A DNA stretch of 64,000 nt from assembly GCF_018128065.1 (NCBI RefSeq), contig NZ_CP072359.1, forward strand, positions 1,418,422 through 1,482,421, written 5' to 3'. The notes beneath the pieces are model-generated. The model had not been told where the DNA came from, searched no databases, and was given only the letters and a program-made list of their open reading frames with translations. Source of the stretch: Prevotella melaninogenica. Its GTDB lineage: Bacteria > Bacteroidota > Bacteroidia > Bacteroidales > Bacteroidaceae. The position numbers and the translations under genes were made by a program. Positions within the stretch are counted from its first letter, which is position 1. Each line of letters opens with the position of its first letter. This document shows, in pieces, positions 17,266 through 27,030 of this stretch.

Positions 17266-17307
17266 GAATATAAGTAGGTTTCCTACTTGTATACAAAACT
17301 AATAATA

Positions 17308-17380
17308 GAGGTTCTTCCGTTAAAAGCATAGATGCTTATCATATAGGCGTATAGCTTTAACGGAGGGACCTTTTCTTTTT
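17308..17380 (+). terminator. Terminator of htpG with GGTTCTTCCGTTAAA arms
   Basis: GGTTCTTCCGTTAAA at 17308-17322 pairs with TTTAACGGAGGGACC at 17358-17372, followed by TTTTCTTTTT. The left arm matches a motif also found at 5216-5234 and 56123-56141. Confidence 0.7.
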
Positions 17381-17404
17381 ATGTCACAAAAACGTCGGTA
17401 CAAC

Positions 17405-17660
17405 CGTGAAAAATCATTACATAAATTCGAACTAAAGCCCTCAAATAAAGGTGAAAAGCCCAGTTTAAAAGCAAGTCTGCAACCAACAGGAAACCAATTA
17501 GTTACAAACGGATAAAATAATAGGTGCTTAATTGGACTTCAAAAGGGCGTTAGTTAGACCTCAAAAGGGCATCTTTTGAAAGTTAATTGGGCATCTTTTA
17601 AAAGCTAAAAGAGCATGTATTAATTTCGATGTATAAGAAAAAAGTTTACAACTATCTATA
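17405..17660 (+). repeat. Dispersed intergenic repeat, copy B
   Basis: Same element as at 5305: GTGAAAAATCATTACATAA at the left, a TGCAAC-17-GTTACAA stem at 17478-17507 (one mismatch in this copy), GGTGCTTAATTGGACTTC, CAAAAGGGC blocks, the hairpin GACCTCAAAAGGGCATCTTTTGAAAG, and GAAAAAAGTTTACAAC at the right. Confidence 0.85.
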
Positions 17661-17875
17661 TTAGAAAGGACATATTTGTAAAAAGAAGAAAGAGAATAGT
17701 AAAAGATTAACAAATAACCAACCACTATCAGATATATTTTTTAGACAGCACGAAGGGGTTAATTTGTATTATTGAAAAGACATTCTTAGGCAGATTTAAC
17801 ATTTGAAAAAACTCTTTGTTCCCGCTTACTATCAAATAAGATTTAGTACCTTTGCAAGTAATTAACTCATTAACT

Positions 17876-18565
17876 ATGATCAAGAAGTTTTTTAAAGTGA
17901 TAAGATGGGTGCTGTCCCTTACCTTTATCTCCACAATATTGGCGGTAGTTGCCTATCGCTTTATCCCAGTTTACTTTACCCCTTTGATGATTAGCCGTTG
18001 TTTTGAACAGATTGGTAAAGGAGAATCTGTTAAGCTTTATCACGACTGGATTCCCTTAGAAAAAATGCCAAAATCAATGCCAGTGGCAGTAATGGCAAGT
18101 GAGGATCAACGCTTTCTAATACATCACGGCTTCGACTATCAGGCTATCGAAAAAGCTGCCGAAGACCATTTAAAGAAAGGTAAGAAACTACGTGGTGGTT
18201 CTACAATCTCTCAGCAAACGGCAAAGAATGTCTTTCTATGGCAGGGGCGTTCATGGCTAAGAAAAGGATTAGAGGTTTATTTCACTTTCCTTATAGAAAC
18301 CTTGTGGAGTAAACAGCGTATTATGGAGGTTTATCTTAATTCTATAGAAATGGGCGATGGTATCTATGGTGTGGAAGCCTGTGCTGAACATAATTTCGGA
18401 AAGGAAGCCATACAGCTTACTCGAAGAGATTGTGCACTCATAGCAGCTACATTACCCAATCCACGTCGATTCTCTTCCAAGACTCCAGGACCTTATATGC
18501 GTAAGCGAATTGGACAGATTGAACACCAGATGACTTTTATTACAGCTTTTCCTGAAGAACATTAA
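17876..18565 (+). CDS. mtgA: Monofunctional peptidoglycan transglycosylase
   Basis: GT51 enzyme that polymerises lipid II into glycan strands on the outer face of the inner membrane. One N-terminal membrane helix (about residues 9-28) anchors it. GT51 motifs: catalytic Glu in ASEDQRFLIHHGFD, then GGSTISQQTAKN, then the second Glu in YLNSIEMGDGIYGVE; no transpeptidase domain follows. The frame can be extended to TTG 17852, but that overlaps a TACCTTTG promoter-like element at 17847-17854, so ATG 17876 is the start. The helicase gene follows after 55 bases and is probably cotranscribed. Confidence 0.92.
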   Translation: MIKKFFKVIRWVLSLTFISTILAVVAYRFIPVYFTPLMISRCFEQIGKGESVKLYHDWIPLEKMPKSMPVAVMASEDQRFLIHHGFDYQAIEKAAEDHLKKGKKLRGGSTISQQTAKNVFLWQGRSWLRKGLEVYFTFLIETLWSKQRIMEVYLNSIEMGDGIYGVEACAEHNFGKEAIQLTRRDCALIAATLPNPRRFSSKTPGPYMRKRIGQIEHQMTFITAFPEEH

Positions 18566-18620
18566 AGTTGTTGTATGTTAGATAATTAAGTAATTCTGTT
18601 CGATAAAAAAAGAAGTTAGA

Positions 18621-21176
18621 ATGATAAATCAAGATAAAGAAGAGGTAATCCTTTCAGCACTGAATGAGAGCCAGCGTGAAGCAGTTGAATATTGTTCAGG
18701 TCCATCATTAGTTATTGCTGGTGCTGGTTCTGGTAAGACGCGTGTGCTTACTTACAAAATTGCCTACCTGCTCAGTAAAGGTTTAGCCCCATGGAATATC
18801 CTTGCTCTTACGTTTACAAATAAAGCTGCAAGAGAGATGAAGGAGCGTATTGCACAAATAACGACTGCTGCAGAGGCACAACGCCTTTACATGGGTACTT
18901 TTCATTCTATCTTTGCACGCATCCTACGTCGTGAGGCTCAGGCTATTGGTTTTGGAAGTAATTTTACAATCTATGATGAAAATGACTCTCGCTCACTTAT
19001 CAAGAGTATTGTGAAAGCCTTAGCCCTTGATGAGAAAACGTATAAGCCAGCTTCAGTCCATTACTCCATTTCAATGGCAAAAAACCATCTGATCACAGCT
19101 GCACAATATGCTGCAGACCGTGCTGCTATTGAACGCGATAGAAGTGCTCGTATGCCTGCAATATATATGATTTACAAGGCATACGAAGCAAGATGTCGTC
19201 AGGCAAATGCAATGGATTTTGATGATATCTTGCTTTACACCTTCTTACTCTTCCGTGATAACAAAGAGATTAGACAGAAGTACGCACAGCAGTTTGAGTA
19301 TATTTTAGTAGATGAGTACCAAGATACGAACTATGCACAGGTGAGTATTGTTAGACAATTAGCCGAGGCACATCACCGTATCTGCGTTGTTGGGGATGAC
19401 TATCAGAGTATTTATTCTTTTCGAGGTGCAAACATTGATAACATCCTTGACTTCCAGAAGAAGTTTGATGGTGTAAAACTATTTAAGTTAGAGCGTAATT
19501 ACCGCTCAACACAACTCATCGTACAGGCTGCCAACTCGTTGATGAAACACAACAAACGGCAGATTCCAAAGGAGGTTTACTCAAAAGAAGCTGAAGGTGA
19601 TAAGATTATCTATAAGCCTTGTTACAGTGATAGAGAAGAGGCAATGGTTGTTGCGAATGAACTGAAACGTATCAAACGCAAGGAAGATTGTGATTATAGC
19701 AACTTTGCCATTCTATATCGAACAAATGCACAGAGCCGTTCTTTCGAGGATGAATTTCTTAAGCAAGGTATTCCATATAAGATTATCGGTGGACTTTCTT
19801 TCTATCAACGTAAGGAAATTAAAGATATTATCGCTTATTTCCGTTTGGTTTCTAACCCAAATGATGAGGAAGCGTTCCGTCGTATCATTAATTATCCGAC
19901 ACGTGGAATCGGTAATACTACGGTTCAAAAGATTATTGATTGTGCCCAGCGTAACGCTGTTTCTTTATGGGAAATAATCCTCAACCCTATAGAATATGGA
20001 TTAGATGTTAACAAGGGCACGATGACGAAGCTTTTTGCTTTTAAAAAACTCATCAGTGGTTTTATAAAAAACTTAGCTTTGAAAGATGCATATGAGCTTG
20101 GAAAGGATATAATTGAAGGGAGTGGATTAAGCGCTGATATTCGTTCAGGCAGTGAACCTGAAGACTTAGCTCGTCGGGAGAATCTTGAGGAGTTTATGTC
20201 GGCTATGCAAAGTTTCGTTGATGCTGGACGTGAGGAAGGACGTGAGGAGAATATCTACCTCACTGACTATCTTCAAGAAATAGCTTTATATACGGATGCA
20301 GACAAGAAAGATGATGATACACCAAAAGTAACATTGATGACAATTCACGCATCAAAGGGATTGGAGTTTTCAACCGTCTTTGTCGTTGGATTGGAGGAAA
20401 ATATATTCCCAAGTCCTATGTCCTCAGACTCTAAACACGAGATAGAAGAGGAGAGAAGATTACTCTATGTAGCAATAACACGTGCCGAACGACATTGCAT
20501 ATTGACTAATGCGAAGAATCGTTTTCGTTATGGATCAATGCAGATGGATGAGCCAAGTCGTTTCTTAGACGATTTTGATTCAGCCTTAATTCATGTAGAA
20601 AACGAAGCAAACAGTGTCTTTGAACATGAACGTCGCAAGATGCCTTGGGATGAAGACAATAGTTCAAGAAGTTCACGAGATCGTTATAGTTCAGAAGATA
20701 ACTTCCGAGAATACGAACCTAATAAGGCATATACAGGTAGTAGACAGTGGGGACAAGAATATCGCCAAATGGGTTCACGATGGCAGAACTCAAATCCAGT
20801 TGCAAGTCAATTTCGAGCTGACCCAAAACCAAAGATAACAGGACGTAAACGCCCAGAAACAGCCGTAGACCCACTGTCAGAACGTGCAAAACGCAGATTA
20901 ATAGCAGAAGGTGGTAACTTTAGACGAATATCATCTGCTATAACAAATGGCGGTAGAACATTATCAACAGAGAACACGTCATTCTCTTCGATTTCATCGA
21001 CAGGATCGACAGGTGGACTCAGTATTGGTGTAACCATTGAACATCAACGCTTTGGTATTGGTAAAGTGTTAAACCTTGAAGGTTCTGGAGAAAACACAAA
21101 GGCCACGGTTGAGTTCCGCAATACAGGAACAAAACAACTTCTACTAAAGTTTGCTAAGTTTAAGGTGATTGGTTAA
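18621..21176 (+). CDS. UvrD/PcrA-type ATP-dependent DNA helicase
   Basis: Superfamily 1A 3'-5' helicase used in repair and replication restart. Motifs in order: Q-motif LNESQREAV, Walker A AGAGSGKTR near residue 35, LTFTNKAAREM (Ia), DEYQDTNY (II), VVGDDYQSIYSFRGA (III), FKLERNYRST (IV), TIHASKGLEF (V), EEERRLLYVAITRA (VI). At 851 residues it is longer than E. coli UvrD; the tail (about 670-851) is a low-complexity Ser/Arg/Gly linker ending in a PcrA-type C-terminal Tudor-like segment (GVTIEHQRFGIGKVLNLEGSG), which in PcrA contacts RNA polymerase. The name pcrA or uvrD is a matter of convention here. Ends at a strong terminator. Confidence 0.93.
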   Translation: MINQDKEEVILSALNESQREAVEYCSGPSLVIAGAGSGKTRVLTYKIAYLLSKGLAPWNILALTFTNKAAREMKERIAQITTAAEAQRLYMGTFHSIFARILRREAQAIGFGSNFTIYDENDSRSLIKSIVKALALDEKTYKPASVHYSISMAKNHLITAAQYAADRAAIERDRSARMPAIYMIYKAYEARCRQANAMDFDDILLYTFLLFRDNKEIRQKYAQQFEYILVDEYQDTNYAQVSIVRQLAEAHHRICVVGDDYQSIYSFRGANIDNILDFQKKFDGVKLFKLERNYRSTQLIVQAANSLMKHNKRQIPKEVYSKEAEGDKIIYKPCYSDREEAMVVANELKRIKRKEDCDYSNFAILYRTNAQSRSFEDEFLKQGIPYKIIGGLSFYQRKEIKDIIAYFRLVSNPNDEEAFRRIINYPTRGIGNTTVQKIIDCAQRNAVSLWEIILNPIEYGLDVNKGTMTKLFAFKKLISGFIKNLALKDAYELGKDIIEGSGLSADIRSGSEPEDLARRENLEEFMSAMQSFVDAGREEGREENIYLTDYLQEIALYTDADKKDDDTPKVTLMTIHASKGLEFSTVFVVGLEENIFPSPMSSDSKHEIEEERRLLYVAITRAERHCILTNAKNRFRYGSMQMDEPSRFLDDFDSALIHVENEANSVFEHERRKMPWDEDNSSRSSRDRYSSEDNFREYEPNKAYTGSRQWGQEYRQMGSRWQNSNPVASQFRADPKPKITGRKRPETAVDPLSERAKRRLIAEGGNFRRISSAITNGGRTLSTENTSFSSISSTGSTGGLSIGVTIEHQRFGIGKVLNLEGSGENTKATVEFRNTGTKQLLLKFAKFKVIG

Positions 21177-21192
21177 TAACGTAATAAATATG

Positions 21193-21236
21193 ATAGGCGG
21201 TTATAAATATTTTAGCATTTATAACCGCCTATTTAT
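21193..21236 (+). terminator. Intrinsic terminator (16-bp perfect stem)
   Basis: ATAGGCGGTTATAAAT (21193-21208) pairs perfectly with ATTTATAACCGCCTAT (21217-21232) around an 8-base loop; it ends the mtgA-helicase unit. Confidence 0.85.
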
Positions 21237-21446
21237 CATTTATGAAGTAAGCATCTAACAACTGCCCCTTTGACACTTTATGAACACTGAACCATAGCAC
21301 TATCCCCTTCCGTTTATCGTCAAAAGATAGTTTCTAAAGATTGTTACAATACTTTTACATTAAAAGTTTTGAATTACAAAAACTAATTTGTATTTTTACA
21401 CTCGAAAACCTAAACTCTCAGTTGTTTAAATCTATATTAGTTATAT

Positions 21447-23150
21447 ATGGCACGAGAAAAACAAATCATCGAGTGTGTTCCTAATTTTAGTGAAGGACGC
21501 AACAAAGATGTAATCAAGCAGATTACTGATGAAGTAGAACGCGTTAAAGGTGTTAAATTATTAGATGTTGACCCAGGAGAAGCAACCAATCGTACGGTTG
21601 TAACCTTCGTTGGCGAACCATCAGTAGTTGTAGAGGCTGCTTTCCTTTGTGTTAAGAAGGCTGCACAGCTTATTGACATGCGACAGCATCATGGTGCTCA
21701 TCCTCGTATGGGTGCAACTGATGTTTGTCCGCTTATTCCTGTAGCAGGCATTACCTTAGAAGAATGTGCCGTATTGGCACGCCAGTTGGCTGAGCGTATC
21801 GCAAATGAATTACAGGTACCTTGCTACTGCTATGAAGCAGCTGCCAAGACTCCTGCACGTAAGAATCTTGCTATCTGTCGTAAAGGGGAGTATGAAGCAC
21901 TTCCTCAGCGTATGACAGAAGCAGCAGAAGCACCTGACTATGGTGCACGTGAATGGGACGAGCAATTAGCACGAACAGGCTGTACAGCTGTCGGTGCACG
22001 TGACTTCCTCATTGCAACAAACTTCAACCTCAATACAACCTCAACACGTCGTGCCAACGCAATAGCATTTGATGTAAGAGAGAAAGGTCGTCCGATGCGT
22101 GAAGGTGGTTCACCTGTTGGTAAGCCAATGAAGAACGATAAGGGCGAAGTCATCATGCAACCGGGTACATTGAAGGCTACAAAGGCTATTGGCTGGTTCA
22201 TTGATGAATACGGAATTGCACAGGTATCTATGAATATAACCGACATCAACGTTACTCCTCTTCATGTTGCCTTTGACGAGGTTTGTCGCTGTGCACAGAG
22301 GCGTGGTATACGCGTGACTGGTACTGAAATAGTAGGTCTTATTCCTAAGCGTACGCTCCTTGAGGCTGGAACTTACTTCTTGAAGAAGCAAGAACGCTCA
22401 ATAGGTATTCCAGAAGAAGACATCATCAAGATTGCTATTATGTCTATGGGATTAGATGATTTGAAGCCTTTCAATCCACGTGAAAAAGTTATTGAATATT
22501 TGTTGGAAGATACTAATAAGACTCCAAAGCTCATTGACTTAACAGTCAAAGAGTTTGCTGATGAGACTTCACGTGAATCTCCAGCACCCGGAGGTGGTAC
22601 AATCTCAGCTTATATGGGTGCATTAGGTGCAGCCTTAGGCACAATGGTAGCCAACCTTTCCAGCCATAAGGCAGGATGGGATGCACGCTGGGAAGAGTTC
22701 AGTAATTGGGCAGAAAAGGGTCAGGTAATACAAGCGGAACTGATGGTACTCGTTGATGAAGATACAGAGGCTTTCAACCGTATTATGTCTGCCTTCGGTC
22801 TTCCTAAGGGTACTGACGAGGAAAAGGCAACACGCTCTGCAGCAATACAAGAAGCAACACTCTTTGCAACAGAGGTTCCATTGCATACAATGAAGGCTTC
22901 ATACAAAGTGTTTGAACTTTGTCGTGCAATGGCAGAAGAAGGTAATCCAAACAGTGTTTCAGATGCTGGCGTTGGCGTATTGGCAGCTCGTGCTGCGGTA
23001 CTCGGTGCTGGTTTGAACGTGAAGATTAACGCTTCTGGTTTGAAAGACAAAGAGACCGCAGAACGTTTAGTTGCCGAAGCTAACGAGTTGATAGTAAAAG
23101 CAAACGAAGCAGAGGCTGAGATAATGAAGATAGTTGAAGCTAAACTATAA
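21447..23150 (+). CDS. ftcD: Bifunctional glutamate formimidoyltransferase / formiminotetrahydrofolate cyclodeaminase
   Basis: Last step of histidine degradation by the folate route: moves the formimino group from formiminoglutamate to tetrahydrofolate, releasing glutamate, then deaminates it to methenyl-THF plus ammonia. The transferase domain covers about residues 1-330 (ECVPNFSEGR start; HHGAHPRMGATDV substrate motif). The cyclodeaminase domain covers about 350-567 (SPAPGGGTISAYMGALGAAL). A single fused 567-residue protein, as in animals and some Bacteroidota, where many bacteria have separate genes; the join is smooth, so it is a natural fusion. It is the first of four hut genes on this strand. 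Confidence 0.93.
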   Translation: MAREKQIIECVPNFSEGRNKDVIKQITDEVERVKGVKLLDVDPGEATNRTVVTFVGEPSVVVEAAFLCVKKAAQLIDMRQHHGAHPRMGATDVCPLIPVAGITLEECAVLARQLAERIANELQVPCYCYEAAAKTPARKNLAICRKGEYEALPQRMTEAAEAPDYGAREWDEQLARTGCTAVGARDFLIATNFNLNTTSTRRANAIAFDVREKGRPMREGGSPVGKPMKNDKGEVIMQPGTLKATKAIGWFIDEYGIAQVSMNITDINVTPLHVAFDEVCRCAQRRGIRVTGTEIVGLIPKRTLLEAGTYFLKKQERSIGIPEEDIIKIAIMSMGLDDLKPFNPREKVIEYLLEDTNKTPKLIDLTVKEFADETSRESPAPGGGTISAYMGALGAALGTMVANLSSHKAGWDARWEEFSNWAEKGQVIQAELMVLVDEDTEAFNRIMSAFGLPKGTDEEKATRSAAIQEATLFATEVPLHTMKASYKVFELCRAMAEEGNPNSVSDAGVGVLAARAAVLGAGLNVKINASGLKDKETAERLVAEANELIVKANEAEAEIMKIVEAKL

Positions 23151-23248
23151 TGTATTTTTTTATAATATAAGGTTTATTTCACTTATATACAAGAAGATAT
23201 ACTTTTCTTTGCCTATCTATAATAAAGTAAATTATATATCAACAAAAA

Positions 23249-23280
23249 GGGCGGGTGTACTTTTGCCTGCCCAATTAAAA
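23249..23280 (+). terminator. Possible terminator between ftcD and hutU
   Basis: GGGCGGG and CCTGCCC form a 7-bp stem (one G-T pair) around a loop at about 23249-23273. Weak T tail. It sits in a 247-base gap that may also carry a separate start for hutU. Confidence 0.4.
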
Positions 23281-23397
23281 TCTTTATAAGATAATGATAT
23301 ATAATGGTAGCTAAACCCGATATATGCTTTAGCTATTACTCCTTACTTTAGAATTCTATTCAAATAACTACAACTCCAATAAAGCAGCTAAGCTACT

Positions 23398-25407
23398 ATG
23401 ACAAAAGAAGAATTTATAAAAGATATTTGCACAGGTATAGCTGATGTTTTACCTGAGCCACAAGCATACGATTCTGTTATCAATCACGCACCAAAGCGTA
23501 AAGATATTCTCACACAAGAAGAGAAGAAACTTGCTCTGCGTAATGCCTTGCGTTACTTTCCTAAGAAGTTCCATGCAATATTAGCACCAGAGTTTGCTGA
23601 GGAATTACGCCAATATGGTCGTATCTATATGTACCGTTTCCGCCCAACATACGAGATGTATGCTCGTCCTATCGACGAATACCCGCATAACTCTAAACAG
23701 GCAGCAGCTATCATGATGATGATTCAGAACAACCTCGATAAGGCTGTTGCACAACATCCACATGAGCTGATTACATACGGTGGTAATGGTGCCGTTTTCC
23801 AGAACTGGGCACAATATCGTTTGGTAATGAAATACTTGAGCGAGATGACAGACGAACAGACTTTGGTTATGTACTCTGGTCATCCACTCGGTCTCTTCCC
23901 TTCTCATAAGAATGCGCCACGTGTTGTGGTAACGAATGGTATGGTAATACCAAACTATTCTAAGCCTGACGACTGGGAGCGCGATAACGCATTAGGCGTA
24001 AGCCAGTATGGACAAATGACAGCTGGTTCCTATATGTATATCGGTCCACAGGGCATCGTTCATGGTACAACGATCACCGTTCTGAATGCAGCCCGCAAAC
24101 GATTGAAGGCAGGAGAGACCAGTATTAAAGGTATGCTCTTCGTTACTTCTGGCTTAGGTGGTATGTCTGGCGCTCAGCCTAAGGCTGGTAACATCGCTGG
24201 TGTAGTTAGCATTACAGCGGAAATCAATCCATTAGCAGCACAGAAGCGTTACGACCAAGGTTGGGTTGACGAACTACATACTTCGCTCGACGAACTTATA
24301 CCTGCAGCATTGAAGGCTGTTGAAGAGAAGCGCACAGTCTCTATGGCTTATGTAGGCAATGTTGTAGATCTTTGGGAACGCTTGGCAGCAGAAGACATAC
24401 ACGTTGACTTAGGAAGCGATCAGACTTCGTTGCACAACCCATGGGCAGGAGGTTATTATCCTGTAGGTGTGTCATTAGAAGAGTCTAAGCGTATGATGGC
24501 AGAAGAGCCACAACTCTTTAAGGAGAAAGTTCAGGAATCTTTACGTCGTCAGGTTGCTGCTATTAACAAGCTGACAGATAAAGGAATGTACTTTTTTGAT
24601 TATGGTAATGCTTTCCTTTTGGAATCAAGCCGTGCAGGAGCAGATATCATGAAGACAGATGGTAAGTTCCGTTATCCATCCTACGTACAAGATATTATGG
24701 GTCCAATGTTCTTCGACTATGGTTTTGGACCATTCCGTTGGGTTTGTTCTTCTGGTGATCCAAAGGATTTGGAAACATCCGACCGCATTGCAACAGAGGT
24801 ATTAGAAGAAATGCGTAAGACTGCAACTCCAGATATTATCGGTCAGCTTGACGACAATATTCATTGGATTAAAGAGGCTGGAAAGAACCATTTAGTTGTT
24901 GGTTCTCAGGCTCGTATCCTCTACGCAGACTCTGAAGGCCGCACAAAGATAGCCTTGGCTTTCAACGAAGCTATACGTAAGGGAGAGATTTCTCGTCCTA
25001 TTGTTCTTGGACGTGACCACCACGATGTATCGGGAACAGACTCTCCATTCCGCGAAACATCTAATATATATGATGGCTCACAGTTCTGTGCTGACATGGC
25101 TGTACAGAATGTTATTGGTGACTCTTTCCGTGGAGCAACATGGGTATCCATCCACAATGGTGGCGGTGTTGGCTGGGGAGAAGTTATCAATGGTGGCTTC
25201 GGTATGGTGATTGATGGTAGCGAAGACTCAGATCGTCATATCCGTCAGATGCTCCTTTGGGATGTGAACAACGGTATTGCACGACGTAGTTGGGCACGCA
25301 ACACTGGTTCTATTGACGCCATCCGAAGAGAGATGGAGCGCACACCGGGACTATGTGTTACCCTCCCTAACTTCGTTGATGATGACGTTATCAACACTGC
25401 TTTTTAA
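23398..25407 (+). CDS. hutU: Urocanate hydratase (long type)
   Basis: Second step of histidine degradation: adds water to urocanate to give imidazolonepropionate, using tightly bound NAD+. Recognisable urocanase signatures include QNWAQYRL, the NAD-binding region SGLGGMSGAQPKAGNIAG, LGSDQTSLHNPWAGGY, and the C-terminal GGGVGWGEVINGGFGMV. At 669 residues it is the longer clade seen in Bacteroidota and some Firmicutes, about 110 longer than the Pseudomonas enzyme. Start ATG 23398. hutH follows after 33 bases, so the two are cotranscribed. Confidence 0.95.
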   Translation: MTKEEFIKDICTGIADVLPEPQAYDSVINHAPKRKDILTQEEKKLALRNALRYFPKKFHAILAPEFAEELRQYGRIYMYRFRPTYEMYARPIDEYPHNSKQAAAIMMMIQNNLDKAVAQHPHELITYGGNGAVFQNWAQYRLVMKYLSEMTDEQTLVMYSGHPLGLFPSHKNAPRVVVTNGMVIPNYSKPDDWERDNALGVSQYGQMTAGSYMYIGPQGIVHGTTITVLNAARKRLKAGETSIKGMLFVTSGLGGMSGAQPKAGNIAGVVSITAEINPLAAQKRYDQGWVDELHTSLDELIPAALKAVEEKRTVSMAYVGNVVDLWERLAAEDIHVDLGSDQTSLHNPWAGGYYPVGVSLEESKRMMAEEPQLFKEKVQESLRRQVAAINKLTDKGMYFFDYGNAFLLESSRAGADIMKTDGKFRYPSYVQDIMGPMFFDYGFGPFRWVCSSGDPKDLETSDRIATEVLEEMRKTATPDIIGQLDDNIHWIKEAGKNHLVVGSQARILYADSEGRTKIALAFNEAIRKGEISRPIVLGRDHHDVSGTDSPFRETSNIYDGSQFCADMAVQNVIGDSFRGATWVSIHNGGGVGWGEVINGGFGMVIDGSEDSDRHIRQMLLWDVNNGIARRSWARNTGSIDAIRREMERTPGLCVTLPNFVDDDVINTAF

Positions 25408-25440
25408 TCAATTAAATCTATTATACTAATCCGTAAAACT

Positions 25441-26922
25441 ATGAACAAAATTCATCAGATTAGTGCCGAGCATCTGTCTATTGAGCAGATTGGCGAGATA
25501 ATCAAGAACGGCACAAAACTTGAACTTTCTGAAGATGCACGTCAACGTATTATCCGTTGTAGAGAGTATCTCGATAATAAGATTAAAGAATCAGAAACAC
25601 CTATTTATGGTGTGACTACTGGTTTCGGTTCACTCTGTAAGATATCTATTGACAAGGATAGCCTGTCACAGTTGCAGAAGAACCTTGTAATGTCTCATGC
25701 TTGTGGTGTGGGAGATCGCGTTCCAAATGAGATTGTAAAGATAATGTTGCTGCTCAAGATTCAATCGCTCAGCTACGGCTACTCTGCTTGCCAGCTGAAA
25801 ACCGTCGAACGACTGATAGACTTCTTTAACAACGACATCTATCCTATTGTATATATGCAAGGTTCGCTGGGCGCATCGGGCGATCTCGTTCCTTTGGCTC
25901 ACCTTTCTTTACCACTTATTGGTATGGGTGAGGTGGAATACAAAGGCGAAATCTTCTCTGGTGCTGACATCTTGAAGAAGATGAAATGGGACACTATTGA
26001 ACTCGTTTCAAAGGAAGGTCTTGCTCTACTCAATGGTACACAGAACATGAATGCCTTTGCAGTATGGGCACTCTTACAAAGTGAGCGCTTGAGCGAATGG
26101 GCTGATGTCATCGGTACTATGTCTCTTGAGGCTTACGATGGACGTATTGAACCATTCACACATGCTGTTCACGCAGTGCGTCATCACAAGGGACAAATTG
26201 ATACTGCAGCACGCATAAGAGAGTTGTTGGAAGGAAGTGAGCTTATCAAACAGCCTAAGGTCAACGTACAAGACCCTTATTCTTTCCGTTGTATGCCACA
26301 AGTACACGGAGCTTCAAAGGATACGATTGCTTATGTTAAGTCTGTTGTAGATATCGAAGTGAATGCAGCAACTGACAACCCAACCGTTTGTCCTGATGAA
26401 GACCTTGTTATCTCAGCAGGCAACTTCCACGGAGAACCTATCGCACAACCTATGGACTTTCTTGCTATTGCGCTATGCGAACTGAGCAATATCTCTGAAC
26501 GTCGCATCTATAAGCTCGTATCTGGAACTCGTAACCTACCAAGCTTCCTCGTGGCTAAGCCCGGTGTAAACAGCGGTTTTATGATTCCACAGTACACAGC
26601 TGCATCTATTGTTAGTCAAAGCAAGACTTATTGTACTCCTGCATCTGTTGATAGTATTCCATCGTCACAAGGACAGGAAGATCATGTCAGCATGGGAGCC
26701 AATGCAGCAACGAAGCTCTATCAGGTTGTATTGAACACAGAGCGTGTACTTGCTATCGAACTCTTCAATGCAGCACAGGCACTTGAATTTCGTCGTCCGT
26801 TGAAGTCATCTCCTGCGATTGAAGCTGTTCATAAGGCTTATCGTAAGAATGTTCCTTTTATCGATACAGACGAGTTTATGGCACCTCACATTGCTAAATC
26901 TGTAGAATTCTTACGTAAATAA
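25441..26922 (+). CDS. hutH: Histidine ammonia-lyase
   Basis: First step of histidine degradation: non-oxidative removal of ammonia from L-histidine to give urocanate. The MIO cofactor forms autocatalytically from Ala145-Ser146-Gly147 in GSLGASGDLVPLAHLSL. Other family motifs: YGVTTGFGSLCK, ALLNGTQNMNA, TDNPTVCPDED and FMIPQYTAASIVSQ. Length 493 is typical. A hairpin with G-rich and C-rich arms (about 26933-26978) follows and may reduce readthrough to hutI. No HutC/HutP-type regulator is encoded nearby. Confidence 0.95.
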   Translation: MNKIHQISAEHLSIEQIGEIIKNGTKLELSEDARQRIIRCREYLDNKIKESETPIYGVTTGFGSLCKISIDKDSLSQLQKNLVMSHACGVGDRVPNEIVKIMLLLKIQSLSYGYSACQLKTVERLIDFFNNDIYPIVYMQGSLGASGDLVPLAHLSLPLIGMGEVEYKGEIFSGADILKKMKWDTIELVSKEGLALLNGTQNMNAFAVWALLQSERLSEWADVIGTMSLEAYDGRIEPFTHAVHAVRHHKGQIDTAARIRELLEGSELIKQPKVNVQDPYSFRCMPQVHGASKDTIAYVKSVVDIEVNAATDNPTVCPDEDLVISAGNFHGEPIAQPMDFLAIALCELSNISERRIYKLVSGTRNLPSFLVAKPGVNSGFMIPQYTAASIVSQSKTYCTPASVDSIPSSQGQEDHVSMGANAATKLYQVVLNTERVLAIELFNAAQALEFRRPLKSSPAIEAVHKAYRKNVPFIDTDEFMAPHIAKSVEFLRK

Positions 26923-26932
26923 ATAAGTCATA

Positions 26933-26982
26933 AAGGGGTTGTATCAAGATTGGTAACATTTTTGGTGCAACCTCTTTCTATT
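26933..26982 (+). terminator. Possible terminator/attenuator between hutH and hutI
   Basis: AAGGGGTTG and CAACCTCTT arms with an internal loop at about 26933-26972, then TTCTATTT. Confidence 0.45.
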
Positions 26983-27030
26983 TAATATCTATTATTCTCA
27001 TACTTTCATAGATTAGGAAAAAAACTTGAA

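Noticed and set aside
21447..23150. FtcD fusion as a sequencing artefact
   Set aside because: The two domains join with a natural linker and this fused enzyme is well known.
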